The translations under genes were made by a program, and so were the position numbers. From Formosimonas limnophila (GTDB lineage Bacteria > Pseudomonadota > Gammaproteobacteria > Burkholderiales > Burkholderiaceae), in contig NZ_BMZG01000007.1 of assembly GCF_014652675.1 (NCBI RefSeq), positions 1 to 64,000 on the forward strand: a stretch of 64,000 nt of DNA, read 5' to 3'. Below are positions 43,546 through 51,865 of the stretch, in pieces; position 1 is the stretch's first letter, and each line of letters starts with the position of its first letter. Below the pieces are notes generated by a model. The model saw only the letters and a list, made by a program, of their open reading frames with translations. It was not told the origin of the DNA and made no database searches.

Positions 43546-44696
43546 TTTGCTAAACCTTCTTGTAAACGTGATAAGGCCTGTTCGAGGGTTCCGTCTTTTT
43601 TGGCAAAACAAAAGCGCACGATTTTTTGATGCGAAGGTGGTGTGCCATAAAAGGACGACAAAGGAATCGCCGCCACGCCAATCTGCGTGGTCAAGTGTGT
43701 GGCAAACTCCGTGTCGCTCATGTGGGCGTAAGTGCTGATGTGGCTGTAATCGACCAACTGAAAGTACGTGCCCTCTGTTGGCAATGTGGTTAATGGCGTG
43801 TTTTGTAAGCCTTGCTTGAATTTGTCGCGCTTTGCTTGATAAAAGCCAGGCAACTCATCAGTCGCATTCGGCTGTGTATTCAGGTAGGAGGCAATGCCCA
43901 GTTGCAAAGGCGTCGCGACGGTGAATGTGTTGAATTGATGCACGGCGCGAATCGCATTCGTGAGCTTCTCTGGCGCAATGACATAGCCAATTTTCCAACC
44001 CGTCACATGCAGCGTTTTACCAAAACTCGCCACATGAATCGTGCGCGCAGCCAAAGCGGGACGACGTAAAGCAGATTGGTGCAAAGCGCCATCAAACACC
44101 ATGTGCTCGTATACCTCGTCGCTGATGACCCAAAGATTGTGTTGCTCGGCAATCTGCTCAAGCTCGATGACATCACGCTCTGTGAAAATATTGCCCGTTG
44201 GGTTGTTGGGCGTGTTGACAATGATGGCGCGTGTGCGCGATGTGATGGCGGTTTTAACCTTATCCCAATCAACGATGAATTTGTCATATTCTAAACTCAA
44301 GTTGACCGCAACAGGCACACCGCCGCCGTTGACGATGGCAGGACGATACAAATCATAGGCGGGCTCTAAAATAATGACTTCATCGGCAGGCTGAACAATG
44401 GCCAGAATCGCGCAAAACAACGCCTCGGACGCACCTGCAGTCACGGTAATTTCTTTATCCACATGCACATCACAGCCGTAGTGCTTTTTGACCAAATTCG
44501 CAATCTCTGTGCGCAAAGCTAGCGTTCCCATCATCGGCGCGTACTGATTGTGGTCTTGCGTCATGGCATCAAATGCGGCTTGTAGCAGCGTAGGGTCAGC
44601 GGCGAAGTCCGGAAAGCCCTGACCAAGGTTAATCGCATTGGATTGATTGGCCAATGCGCTCATTGTGGTGAAAATGGTGGTGGTGAGCTGTTTCAT
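43542..44696 (-). CDS. PLP-dependent aminotransferase, methionine aminotransferase type
   Basis: A 384-residue class I aminotransferase. The PLP-binding lysine is in SFGKTLHVTGWKIGY, with NTPNNPTGNIF and the SDEVYEHMVFDGA motif ahead of it. It resembles YbdL, a methionine (or aromatic) aminotransferase. AGGAA lies six bases before ATG 44696; an earlier ATG at 44714 has no such site. It is translationally coupled to the phospholipase D gene by a GTGA overlap. It may return ketomethylthiobutyrate to methionine, which would match the phosphorylase gene nearby, but that link is inference. Confidence 0.88.
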   Translation of the reverse strand: MKQLTTTIFTTMSALANQSNAINLGQGFPDFAADPTLLQAAFDAMTQDHNQYAPMMGTLALRTEIANLVKKHYGCDVHVDKEITVTAGASEALFCAILAIVQPADEVIILEPAYDLYRPAIVNGGGVPVAVNLSLEYDKFIVDWDKVKTAITSRTRAIIVNTPNNPTGNIFTERDVIELEQIAEQHNLWVISDEVYEHMVFDGALHQSALRRPALAARTIHVASFGKTLHVTGWKIGYVIAPEKLTNAIRAVHQFNTFTVATPLQLGIASYLNTQPNATDELPGFYQAKRDKFKQGLQNTPLTTLPTEGTYFQLVDYSHISTYAHMSDTEFATHLTTQIGVAAIPLSSFYGTPPSHQKIVRFCFAKKDGTLEQALSRLQEGLAK

Positions 44697-44785
44697 AGTT
44701 CCTATGCCAAACAAAAAAATGCAAAATTATTTTGTGAGGGTTAATAAAGCCTTCATTAGCCGTACTAAACTGAATCTGACCAATA

Positions 44786-45229
44786 CTATTTTAGCGATTT
44801 TCGCCAGTCATCAATCGTGCCGATGCGAAGATTTTGCTTGGCCGCACGGTTTTTCAGTGTCAAAAGATGCTTGTCTTTGCTGATTAACCAATCCGCACGG
44901 TGCGCCAGTGCCATATCGATGAATACCTGGTCATCTTTATCTTTGCAGCGAATGGGAATGGACGGCTTATCTAAGCACTCCGACTCTTTTGCCACTGCTG
45001 ATAATTGGGTCAATGCGGCTTGTTGCTGCATCTCGCTGAGTTTAAACTGTGGGCGGCTGATGACGTCGACAAACTCAGCTTTCATGGGTGCAGTATAAAT
45101 GATGCTTATCTCACCGCTGGCGTGAGCCGCTTTTAAATCATCTAAGCTATCGTTGGTGAAAATCAACCAATCGAGCCAAATATTCGTGTCTAAAATATAA
45201 ATGGGTTTGTCTTTCGCAACCACGCTCAT
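44786..45229 (-). CDS. PIN-domain ribonuclease-like protein (putative toxin family)
   Basis: A 147-residue PIN-domain protein. The first acidic residue is in [11 protein letters not shown], with a second acidic group in EFVDVI and a third at [14 protein letters not shown], followed by [12 protein letters not shown]; the metal-binding pattern is complete. Most relatives are annotated as toxins of toxin-antitoxin pairs, but no antitoxin gene adjoins it. Its ATG overlaps the ruvC stop as ATGA, so it is translated with ruvC. An RNase role in this operon, rather than a toxin role, is possible. Confidence 0.82.
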   Translation of the reverse strand: MSVVAKDKPIYILDTNIWLDWLIFTNDSLDDLKAAHASGEISIIYTAPMKAEFVDVISRPQFKLSEMQQQAALTQLSAVAKESECLDKPSIPIRCKDKDDQVFIDMALAHRADWLISKDKHLLTLKNRAAKQNLRIGTIDDWRKSLK

Positions 45230-45792
45230 AGGCTCACCAATCGTCCGTTTTTAATGCGCATGCCTTTTTTGCTCAGACCGCCAAGCGCGCCATTTTGCGA
45301 TAGCAGTGCAATCTGCACACGGTTTTGTGCATGACAAATCGCCGCTGCGAGTGCATCGGCCGCGTCGGCTTGTGGATTCGCTGGTAAGCTCAATAGACGA
45401 GCCACCATCTCTTGCACCTGCTCTTTTTTCGCTTTGCCGTGACCGACCACGGCTTTTTTGAGTTGCAGCGCGGTGTACTCATGGACGGGCAAATCTTTTA
45501 AAACCAAGGCACTGATGGCTGCGCCACGAGCTTGTCCAAGCAATAAAGTTGATTGCGGGTTCACGTTGACAAAGACTTTTTCAATCACAGACTCTTGCGG
45601 CGCATAAGTATCTACTACTTGATGAATCCCATCAATCAATGAGCGCAAACGTTCAGGTAAACCCTCACCCGCCACCTTAATCACGCCGCTCGCGACATAA
45701 CGCATTGTGTGCTGATGTACATCAATCACACCGAATCCCGTAAACCGCAAACCAGGATCGATGCCAAGTAGACGGGTGAATGTTTGACTCAT
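45226..45792 (-). CDS. ruvC: Holliday junction resolvase RuvC
   Basis: RuvC cuts four-way DNA junctions in recombination. The first catalytic aspartate is Asp12 in [14 protein letters not shown]; the [10 protein letters not shown] glutamate, and [15 protein letters not shown] with the last acidic residues, are intact. Length 188 is normal. ruvA and ruvB, normally next, are not in this window; a PIN-domain gene follows instead with an ATGA overlap. The upstream ion-channel gene also overlaps by ATGA. In related bacteria ruvC follows purH, from which it is separated here by an island. Confidence 0.96.
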   Translation of the reverse strand: MSQTFTRLLGIDPGLRFTGFGVIDVHQHTMRYVASGVIKVAGEGLPERLRSLIDGIHQVVDTYAPQESVIEKVFVNVNPQSTLLLGQARGAAISALVLKDLPVHEYTALQLKKAVVGHGKAKKEQVQEMVARLLSLPANPQADAADALAAAICHAQNRVQIALLSQNGALGGLSKKGMRIKNGRLVSL

Positions 45793-46505
45793 CGTTTGAC
45801 CTTGTGCGACGCGACCATACCCAACAAGCGTGTCACCACCATTGTTAGATACATCACACCCGCAAACATCTCAATCGCCGCCAATACGCGCGCAGGCGGT
45901 GAAATCGGTAAAATATCTGTCATGCCTACACCACTCAAAATGGCGAAACTTAAAAACAACAACTCTAACCACGAGCGCGGCGAATCCGCGTTTTGAAACG
46001 CAATGAAACTTTGCGGATACCACTGCTGGCAAACCGAGAACAAAAACGCAAACCCCCACACGAGCAAAGTAAACACCGCCGCCACCGCAAACAACTCATC
46101 GCGCGAAACCTCATGGTCTTTGAACATATACATTACCATGCCCGCTGCTGCATAGAAATACGCCGCCGCCTCGAAAATATGCGCCAGCGCAAATAGCTCT
46201 GAACGCCCGCTGATAAACGCCCAAGCAGACAATGATAGTGAGATGAAAACCAAACCCATACCTGTTTTGGTAAAAATCGGACTGTTGCGAATCACCAACG
46301 CCACCATCATCAAAGCCACCATCCCCAGCACCCACGACACCACCTGACCATCAAAACTGTCATTGAGCAACGGCAAAGAAATCAAAATAGATAACTGTGT
46401 CAACAACAACCAAGCTGAGGGGACGCGTTTGAAATAAGTGAGGAAATAGTAGCGAAATGGTTTCAAAATAGACTTTCTAAAGTTACGTACTATGTCTTGC
46501 TCCAT
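45789..46505 (-). CDS. Ion-channel-like membrane protein
   Basis: A 238-residue membrane protein with about six hydrophobic segments and a C-terminal pore-like module: [21 protein letters not shown] followed by a last transmembrane helix ([20 protein letters not shown]). This is the layout of two-helix potassium-channel pores, but the filter reads SGVGMTD where TVGYGD would be expected, so selectivity is doubtful. It starts the minus-strand group ion channel-ruvC-PIN, with an ATGA overlap to ruvC. Confidence 0.75.
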   Translation of the reverse strand: MEQDIVRNFRKSILKPFRYYFLTYFKRVPSAWLLLTQLSILISLPLLNDSFDGQVVSWVLGMVALMMVALVIRNSPIFTKTGMGLVFISLSLSAWAFISGRSELFALAHIFEAAAYFYAAAGMVMYMFKDHEVSRDELFAVAAVFTLLVWGFAFLFSVCQQWYPQSFIAFQNADSPRSWLELLFLSFAILSGVGMTDILPISPPARVLAAIEMFAGVMYLTMVVTRLLGMVASHKVKR

Positions 46506-46578
46506 AATGACCAGTTGCTACACAACTGATCTGCCCTCAAATTTATGGACACCAATTAACATAAAAAAGAGGTGTTAA

Positions 46579-46902
46579 ATGAAACGCAATAGTTACGATG
46601 AGTCATTCAAGTCAGAAGCGGTAAGTTTAGCATTATCAGGAAAGCTGAGTTACGCGAAATTGGCTCGAGATTTGGGTATAAGCTACGGGACTTTAAAGAA
46701 CTGGATTTACGGTGCCATGAACGAGCCCAAGCCGCCACAAACCAAAATGAATAAATCTGGAGAACCAAGTAAGCCTGATTATCAAGCACTTGAAAGCCAA
46801 TTCAAAGCTGCTCACAAGGAACTTGAATTGCGCAAAATGGGGATTGATCTTCTGAAAAAGGGTAACAGCACTGCTGTTAGTAGGCGTGCTTTGCCAGCAT
46901 GA
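46579..46902 (+). pseudogene. IS3-family transposase OrfA
   Basis: 107 codons starting MKRNSYDESFKSEAVSLALS, then ARDLGISYGTLKNWIYGAM (helix-turn-helix), then the leucine-zipper region LESQFKAAHKELELRKMGID. The OrfA sequence runs to DLLKK and then loses the family pattern, with 14 unrelated codons to a stop. The element is dead because orfB is broken. Confidence 0.8.
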
Positions 46903-47110
46903 AGTAGCTAGGTACGTCTTTGTAAAAGCGGATTGCAGCCTACCTAAACGTCGCTTGTGTCGGCTATTCAATATCGCCCAGAGGCTGTTATGACTGGCTC
47001 AAGCGTCAACTATCCAATCGCATGGTGCTCTATATCGCATTGGATAAGTGTGTTCAGCGCGCATATGATGAGGTCTCAAAAAATTTACATTTTCCGATAC
47101 GCTATTTTTC
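46869..47110 (+). pseudogene. IS3-family transposase OrfB fragments
   Basis: In the +1 frame relative to OrfA, the sequence reads CQHEVARYVFVKADC and KRRLCRLFNIA, the start of an IS3 OrfB, up to a TGA near 47000. One frame further it continues as CYDWLKRQLSNR, then ALDKCVQRAYDE. Two frameshifts and a missing integrase core (no DDE region) make this inactive. Confidence 0.75.
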
Positions 47111-47220
47111 AAATAGAGATACAATTTTAGAACGAGTCGTTTTTGAGTGTCGATTATTTTGTGAGTGATATGATCGAGTGCTGATTGTAATTTTTACCTT
47201 TTAAAAATTGGAGATGTTTT

Positions 47221-47826
47221 ATGAAAAAAAGTTCCCTTGCCTTGCTTGCTGTTTTATTCATGACAGGCTTTTTCAATTACGTGCAAGCCGAGAATACACC
47301 TAACTCTGCAGTTGAAAGTACAGTATCAGCTGATAATAGCAAAGGTGAAGTGGTAGAGGTTAAATTAAGCGCTAAAGTTATCAAAATCGACAAAAAGAAA
47401 CGTCACTTGACGGTTCAAACCGAAAATGGTGCTAAGTACGATTTAAACGTCTCTGAAGAGATCAGAAATTTTGACAAAATTAAAGTAGGTGATAATCTTG
47501 TCATTCGTTATATCAAAGGGATTGTTTTGACTTTAGTGCCTGTTAATCAACGTACAGGTATGCCTCAGCGTGCTGATAACTCTTCTGCTGCAACGGCAGA
47601 GTTAACTCAAAAACCTAGCGCACTTGAAACCCATCAAACGGAAATAAGAGCAATTGTTAAAGCTGTAAATCGAAAAGAGCGTAAAGTCACTTTACGAGGT
47701 GCTCATGAGACGGTTACAATTGATGTACCCCAGCAAATTGATTTGGGTAAAGTTAAAGTAGGGGATGAGGTCAATGCTGTTATTACAGAGGCAGTTGCAA
47801 TTGGAATTGAGGCTGAATCCAAATAA
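47221..47826 (+). CDS. Exported protein of unknown function with two repeated domains
   Basis: A 201-residue protein with a signal peptide (SSLALLAVLFMTGFFNYVQA, likely cleaved before EN). The mature part has two similar modules: the first reads SAKVIKIDKKKRHLTVQ then FDKIKVGDNLVIRYI, the second IRAIVKAVNRKERKVTL then LGKVKVGDEVNAVIT. The pattern K-x-V-x-x-x-x-K-K-R-x-L-T-x then KVGD suggests a small beta-barrel that has been duplicated. It is probably periplasmic. GGAGATG precedes the ATG and a TGATATGAT extended -10-like sequence lies at 47166. It is AT-rich, like the next exported gene, and lies in the island between ruvC and purH. Confidence 0.75.
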   Translation: MKKSSLALLAVLFMTGFFNYVQAENTPNSAVESTVSADNSKGEVVEVKLSAKVIKIDKKKRHLTVQTENGAKYDLNVSEEIRNFDKIKVGDNLVIRYIKGIVLTLVPVNQRTGMPQRADNSSAATAELTQKPSALETHQTEIRAIVKAVNRKERKVTLRGAHETVTIDVPQQIDLGKVKVGDEVNAVITEAVAIGIEAESK

Positions 47827-48519
47827 TGTGCTATTACCCATTTGGCAAATGAAGTTTTTGTTACATTTGTCGTTTAAATGAATGCTCATGACATCTACAG
47901 CGCCACGCAGGCTCAGCACTCAAGTATCGCAAAACCCTGGCGCTCAACCAAAATGCAGGAGAGATTGAGCAAGAGGTGAGAAGGCGAGAGAGCGTGTGGT
48001 GCTTATATTCCCTAACGGTGACGCTGCGTTCCGTTTAATTGGAGCAGTATTGGCAGATATGAATGAGGCTTGGATGGAGCAACGACACTTGGATATGACT
48101 GAGTTTTATGAAGCGATTTGTTCCGATGACTAAAATCGAAGAGTCATCGCTTGATTTTTAACTCGTGATTGCTCGTTGAGCCTGAGGGAAGTTTACAGTA
48201 AATTTTGGACTTGACCCAGGAACACTCAAATTGGTAACACCACGCCTGCTCAGGTTTGAACTAATTTTTATGCAAATGCAGCCTAAGCATCTCTTGGGCA
48301 AGTGTGCACTTTAGTTGACAGGGAACACATTTTTAAGTGCTGCGGATTCATTGGATACGATAAGATAGGGGGTTTTTAGAGGCTCCCTTGAGAAAACAGA
48401 GAAATTTGTCAACCAAATAGGTTTTGTTGTATTAAGCTTATCTCGTAAAAATTAAATTAACTTGATATTAACCTTCAAAAAATAGATTTGATGTATCAAA
48501 ATATACTAAGGATTGTGTA
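47827..48519. other. Gene-free stretch with an IS256-type remnant
   Basis: About 690 bases: the C-terminal part of an IS256-family transposase at roughly 47915-48133, a transposon-end-like sequence at 48184-48217, then about 300 bases where I see only AT-rich sequence leading to the next exported gene. Confidence 0.55.
47915..48217 (+). mobile_element. IS256-family remnant, right end, plus orientation
   Basis: Pieces of the transposase C-terminus lie in three frames: RSTKMQERLS; EIEQEVRRRE; then RERVVLIFPNGDAAFRLIGAV and LDMTEFYEAIC to TAA at 48131. The RRRxRVVxIFPN and RLIGAVLAxM motifs are typical of IS256-family transposases. About 50 nt after the stop, GGGAAGTTTACAGTAAATTT (48186-48205) has the form of an IS256-type terminal repeat. 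The 5' two thirds of the element are gone. Confidence 0.75.
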
Positions 48520-49344
48520 ATGAAGATAAAGTTTTTAACCGCGTGTGCCTTGTTGGTGCTGAATTTTGCAGCTTTTTCAAAAGATACAGCGGTTGCTGTG
48601 GCCACCAATAAAGTTGGTGATAATTTAAATCTGGAATTAGTCTCAGCAGAGTTTGGTGCAGCGAAAGATTTAGAAGATTTTGAGCGACGTTTGAACGATC
48701 CTAAGTCTAAAGTGTCTAACTTGGATTTAAATAATGATGGTCAAGTTGACTACTTAATTGTTTCTGAGCGTAAGGGAACTAATGTCCATTATGTGGATAT
48801 CGACGCTTCAATTGGAAAAGATAAAAAACAGACGGTTGCCACAATTGAAGTGGAGAATAACTCCAGTAATAAATCAGTGCGGATTGTTGGGGAAACTAGC
48901 ATCTACGGTTCAGAGTATGTGTATATTCCAACATATGTAAGTCCGCCTGTGTTTTTCACATTATTTTGGGCGGCTACTTATCAACCTTGGTATTCACCTT
49001 GGCATTGGGGCTATTACCCACCTATTTATCATCCATGGGGCGTTCGTCCAATAAGTGTTTATCATAACGATGTTAATGTAAACATTAATAAGCAAAATAA
49101 TGTAATTGTTCGTAAAGACAATAATACATTAAATGTTGAGCGAAACAACTCGGTTCGTCAAACTAATGTCGAACGTACTAACTCGATTAATAAATCAGCT
49201 GAAAAAAGCAATATAGAGGCAATGAGTTCGGCGGAAAGAAAGGCAGAAGCTAGACAAAGAATTGAATCTAGACAAAGAGTTAATTCTAATATAAATAATA
49301 ATCGTACTCCAGCAGTGCGCACCGCACCGATTCGCCGTCGATAA
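48520..49344 (+). CDS. Exported protein of unknown function with an EF-hand-like loop
   Basis: A 274-residue protein. A signal peptide (KIKFLTACALLVLNFAAFS) is followed by a globular part with DLNNDGQVDYL at about residues 68-78, which has the spacing of a calcium-binding EF-hand loop. A tryptophan- and proline-rich segment comes next (YQPWYSPWHWGYYPPIYHPW), then an Asn- and Arg-rich, low-complexity tail. I do not recognise a function; secreted or cell-surface location is likely. The gene is AT-rich and is bracketed by two IS256-type ends in opposite orientation. Confidence 0.75.
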   Translation: MKIKFLTACALLVLNFAAFSKDTAVAVATNKVGDNLNLELVSAEFGAAKDLEDFERRLNDPKSKVSNLDLNNDGQVDYLIVSERKGTNVHYVDIDASIGKDKKQTVATIEVENNSSNKSVRIVGETSIYGSEYVYIPTYVSPPVFFTLFWAATYQPWYSPWHWGYYPPIYHPWGVRPISVYHNDVNVNINKQNNVIVRKDNNTLNVERNNSVRQTNVERTNSINKSAEKSNIEAMSSAERKAEARQRIESRQRVNSNINNNRTPAVRTAPIRRR

Positions 49345-49382
49345 ATTACTGAGAATACGGTTAAGAAGTTTACGTCAAATTC

Positions 49383-49640
49383 AAAATTTGCTGTAAATTT
49401 CCCACAGGTTTAATGAGAGATTATGAGTAGGCGAGGCCTTTTCAGGTTTTGAAAAGGCCTCGCAACAAATGGCATTATAAAACTCTGTTAAATCCAAGTA
49501 TAGTCGCTCCATTCAATCCTCGTTCATATCAGCGAAAACAACTCGCCGATTAAGCGGAACACAACGTCATGATGATTAGGGAATATAGGCATCACGTGTT
49601 CGCGCCGTCTCACTTCTTGATTCAAATGTTCTTGGATGTT
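49383..49640 (-). mobile_element. IS256-family remnant, right end, minus orientation
   Basis: On the minus strand NIQEHLNQEVRRREHVMPIFPN (49640 down to about 49575), then FRLIGELFS; after a frameshift ADMNED, a stop in place of Trp, then LDLTEFYNAIC. This parallels the plus-strand remnant at 47915 (LDMTEFYEAIC) closely enough that both come from the same or sister elements. The terminal repeat GGGAAATTTACAGCAAATTT (49403 down to 49384) follows. Dead copy. Confidence 0.72.
49431..49463. repeat. 14-bp hairpin inside the minus-strand IS256 remnant
   Basis: GCGAGGCCTTTTCA (49431-49444) and TGAAAAGGCCTCGC (49450-49463) form a perfect stem with a 5-nt loop. It could end transcription from the exported protein gene, although the T run is inside the stem. 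Confidence 0.5.
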
Positions 49641-49866
49641 GATCACACCTGTAGCAGGACTTATATCTAAGGCTCTTTCTTCGGGTGTTTTTGTAGTAAA
49701 CCCAACTTCTACAAAAGAAATGTGAGGGTTCTGTAATAAGTAAATATATTCGATTAATCAGCAATCTTTAGCTTGATTTTTGGGGTGATTAGCACTTCAG
49801 AGCAGTCACTCGTTAGTTACTTATTGATAGCCCGAATGATGTAACTGTTTGTTTTCCTAGTGTATT

Positions 49867-51462
49867 TTAGTGTCTAAAATGTCTCACACCCGTAAACACC
49901 ATGGCAATCCCACGCTCATCGGCTGCGGCAATCACTTCGTCGTCACGCATTGAGCCACCAGGCTGAATCACGCAGGTGGCGCCGAAGTCGATGACCACGT
50001 CCAGTCCATCACGGAATGGGAAGAACGCATCCGAGGCGACTGAAGAGCCTGCGAGTGAGAGACCTGCGGCTTGGGCTTTGATGGAGGCGATTTTGGCGGA
50101 ATCCAAACGGCTCATTTGACCGGCACCGACACCAAGGGTCATGCCGCTTGCACAGTAGACGATGGCGTTGGATTTGACGTATTGTGCGACTTGCCATGCG
50201 AAGAGCATGTCGTCAATTTGCGCGTCGGTCGGTGCGATTTTGGTGACGATTTTGAGGTCTTCTTTTTTGAGGAAATGATTGTCTGAGGTTTGAATGAGTA
50301 AACCTGAGCCGACGCGCTTGACGTCTTGCGCGTTGCGACCTTGCTCCCAATTCGTACCTGATTTTTTCACGCCGCTCATGTCGATTTTGAGCACGCGCAC
50401 GTTCTTTTTCGCTTCAAAGATGGCGAGTGCTTCGGGTGTGTAGTCAGGGGCGATTAATACTTCAACAAACTGCTTAGACACTGCTTCGGCTGCTGCTGCG
50501 TCACAAACCACGTTGAACGCGATGATGCCGCCGAATGCTGAGGTTGAGTCGGTTTTGAATGCTTTGCTGTAGGCTTCAAGCGCATTGACACCGACCGCCA
50601 CACCGCATGGGTTGGCGTGTTTGATGATGACGCAGGCAGGCGCATCGAATGATTTCACACATTCCCACGCCGCGTCTGCGTCGGCGATGTTGTTGTAGCT
50701 GAGCTCTTTGCCTTGCAACTGCACTGAGGTCACGAGTGAGCCAGGGGCTGGGTACAGGTCGCGGTACAGCGCGGCCGATTGATGCGAGTTTTCGCCGTAG
50801 CGCAGGTCCTGCACTTTGACCATGTTGGCATTGTGTTGTTCGGGGAAGGCGGCGCGTGTGGCGACGTCGCGTGTGTCGGGGTTGATGGTTGAGAGATAGT
50901 TGCTGATGGCGGCGTCGTATTGGGCGATGCGGTTAAACGCGGCGACGGAGCAGGCGAATTTGGTCGAATCAGACACATCGCCACTGGCTTTGAGTTCGCT
51001 CAGTACTTGTTCGTATTGTGCCGCGTCGGTGAGCACGACCACGTCTTTCCAGTTTTTCGCCGCTGAGCGCACCATCGCGGGGCCGCCGATGTCGATGTTT
51101 TCGATGGCATCTTCGAGTGTGCAATCGGCTTTGGCAACGGTCGCCTCGAATGGGTAGAGATTGACCACCAGCATGTCTATGGTTTCGATGCTGTGTTCAG
51201 CCAGTGCCGCCATGTGTTCGGGTAAATCACGTCGTGCCAGCAAACCACCGTGGATTTTCGGGTGCAGTGTTTTCACTCGTCCATCCAGCATTTCAGGAAA
51301 GCCTGTGTGGTTGGCGACTTCCACCACGGGTAAACCGTTGTCACTCAATAATTTGGCCGTGCCGCCTGTCGAGAGCAGTTTGACGTTGTGTGCGTGCAGG
51401 GCTTGCGCGAGTTCGAGTACACCTGTTTTGTCAGAGACGGACAATAATGCGGTTTTAATCAT
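49867..51462 (-). CDS. purH: Bifunctional AICAR transformylase / IMP cyclohydrolase
   Basis: PurH carries out the last two steps of IMP synthesis. The N-terminal cyclohydrolase part has [12 protein letters not shown] and STGGTAKLL; the C-terminal transformylase has the KHANPCG motif and ends with [19 protein letters not shown] lies six bases before ATG 51462, giving 531 residues; the frame extends to 51492 but lacks a site there. It follows fis on the same strand, as in other betaproteobacteria; the ruvC gene normally next is 4 kb away beyond an island. Confidence 0.96.
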   Translation of the reverse strand: MIKTALLSVSDKTGVLELAQALHAHNVKLLSTGGTAKLLSDNGLPVVEVANHTGFPEMLDGRVKTLHPKIHGGLLARRDLPEHMAALAEHSIETIDMLVVNLYPFEATVAKADCTLEDAIENIDIGGPAMVRSAAKNWKDVVVLTDAAQYEQVLSELKASGDVSDSTKFACSVAAFNRIAQYDAAISNYLSTINPDTRDVATRAAFPEQHNANMVKVQDLRYGENSHQSAALYRDLYPAPGSLVTSVQLQGKELSYNNIADADAAWECVKSFDAPACVIIKHANPCGVAVGVNALEAYSKAFKTDSTSAFGGIIAFNVVCDAAAAEAVSKQFVEVLIAPDYTPEALAIFEAKKNVRVLKIDMSGVKKSGTNWEQGRNAQDVKRVGSGLLIQTSDNHFLKKEDLKIVTKIAPTDAQIDDMLFAWQVAQYVKSNAIVYCASGMTLGVGAGQMSRLDSAKIASIKAQAAGLSLAGSSVASDAFFPFRDGLDVVIDFGATCVIQPGGSMRDDEVIAAADERGIAMVFTGVRHFRH

Positions 51463-51526
51463 GGGAGTTCCTGTGGGTTGGGTTGTTGCCATGGGTTGAG
51501 GTGGAAATCGATACGGGATGTGTTAG

Positions 51527-51802
51527 CTACAGCAAATCATATTGAACGAGTTTTTTGCGTAGCGTGGCGCGGTTCATGCCGAGCCACGCGCTGGCTTGGC
51601 TTTGGTTGCCACGGGTTTTTTCCATGACCAGCTCAAGCAGTGGTTTTTCGCACGCGGCAAGCATCATGTCATGTAGATTATGTGGTTCTGCATCATCCAG
51701 TGCTGTGAGATAGACGTTGAAATGGTGCTGAACGCATTCTGAGATGTCGACCATGTCGTCATGGGTGAGTTCGTCGATGAGTTGGAAGCTTAAGCTGTTC
51801 AT
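51527..51802 (-). CDS. fis: Fis-family DNA-binding protein
   Basis: A 91-residue Fis-type protein. The C-terminal helix-turn-helix reads RGNQSQASAWLGMNRATLRKKL, the canonical Fis recognition region. The N-terminus is diverged from enterobacterial Fis, which is usual in betaproteobacteria. Fis bends DNA and influences transcription and recombination. It lies between dusB and purH, and the linkage to dusB is conserved across proteobacteria. Confidence 0.9.
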   Translation of the reverse strand: MNSLSFQLIDELTHDDMVDISECVQHHFNVYLTALDDAEPHNLHDMMLAACEKPLLELVMEKTRGNQSQASAWLGMNRATLRKKLVQYDLL

Positions 51803-51865
51803 TGTTTTTATCTGATGTGTGAGGTTTTAAGAGTTATTGGTGTTTTTGGTATTTTGTGCGATTTT

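Larger units (their letters stand above)
46527..47110 (+). mobile_element. Decayed IS3-family insertion sequence
   Basis: A left end resembling IS3-type inverted repeats (TGATCTGCCCTCAAATTT, from 46527) lies before orfA; orfB pieces follow in two further frames to about 47110. There is no recognisable right inverted repeat, so the 3' part is lost. The element lies at the edge of the island between ruvC and purH. Confidence 0.75.
49345..49866. other. Gene-free stretch with an inverted IS256-type remnant
   Basis: About 520 bases between the exported protein gene and purH. Contains two end-like repeats facing each other (49363-49383 and 49383-49405), a 14-bp hairpin at 49431-49463, the minus-strand IS256 transposase tail to about 49640, and about 200 bases of unassigned sequence before the purH stop. 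Confidence 0.55.

Noticed and set aside
44786-45229. Calling the PIN-domain gene a complete toxin-antitoxin system.
   Set aside because: No antitoxin frame lies on either side; the neighbours are ruvC and an aminotransferase.
48184-49405. Treating the segment between the facing end repeats as one intact transposon.
   Set aside because: The ends face inward relative to their transposase tails, and neither tail encodes a complete enzyme, so only remnants can be claimed.
49576-49764. A 62-codon minus-strand frame before purH.
   Set aside because: The neighbouring frame reads as an IS256 transposase tail, so this frame is its frameshifted shadow.
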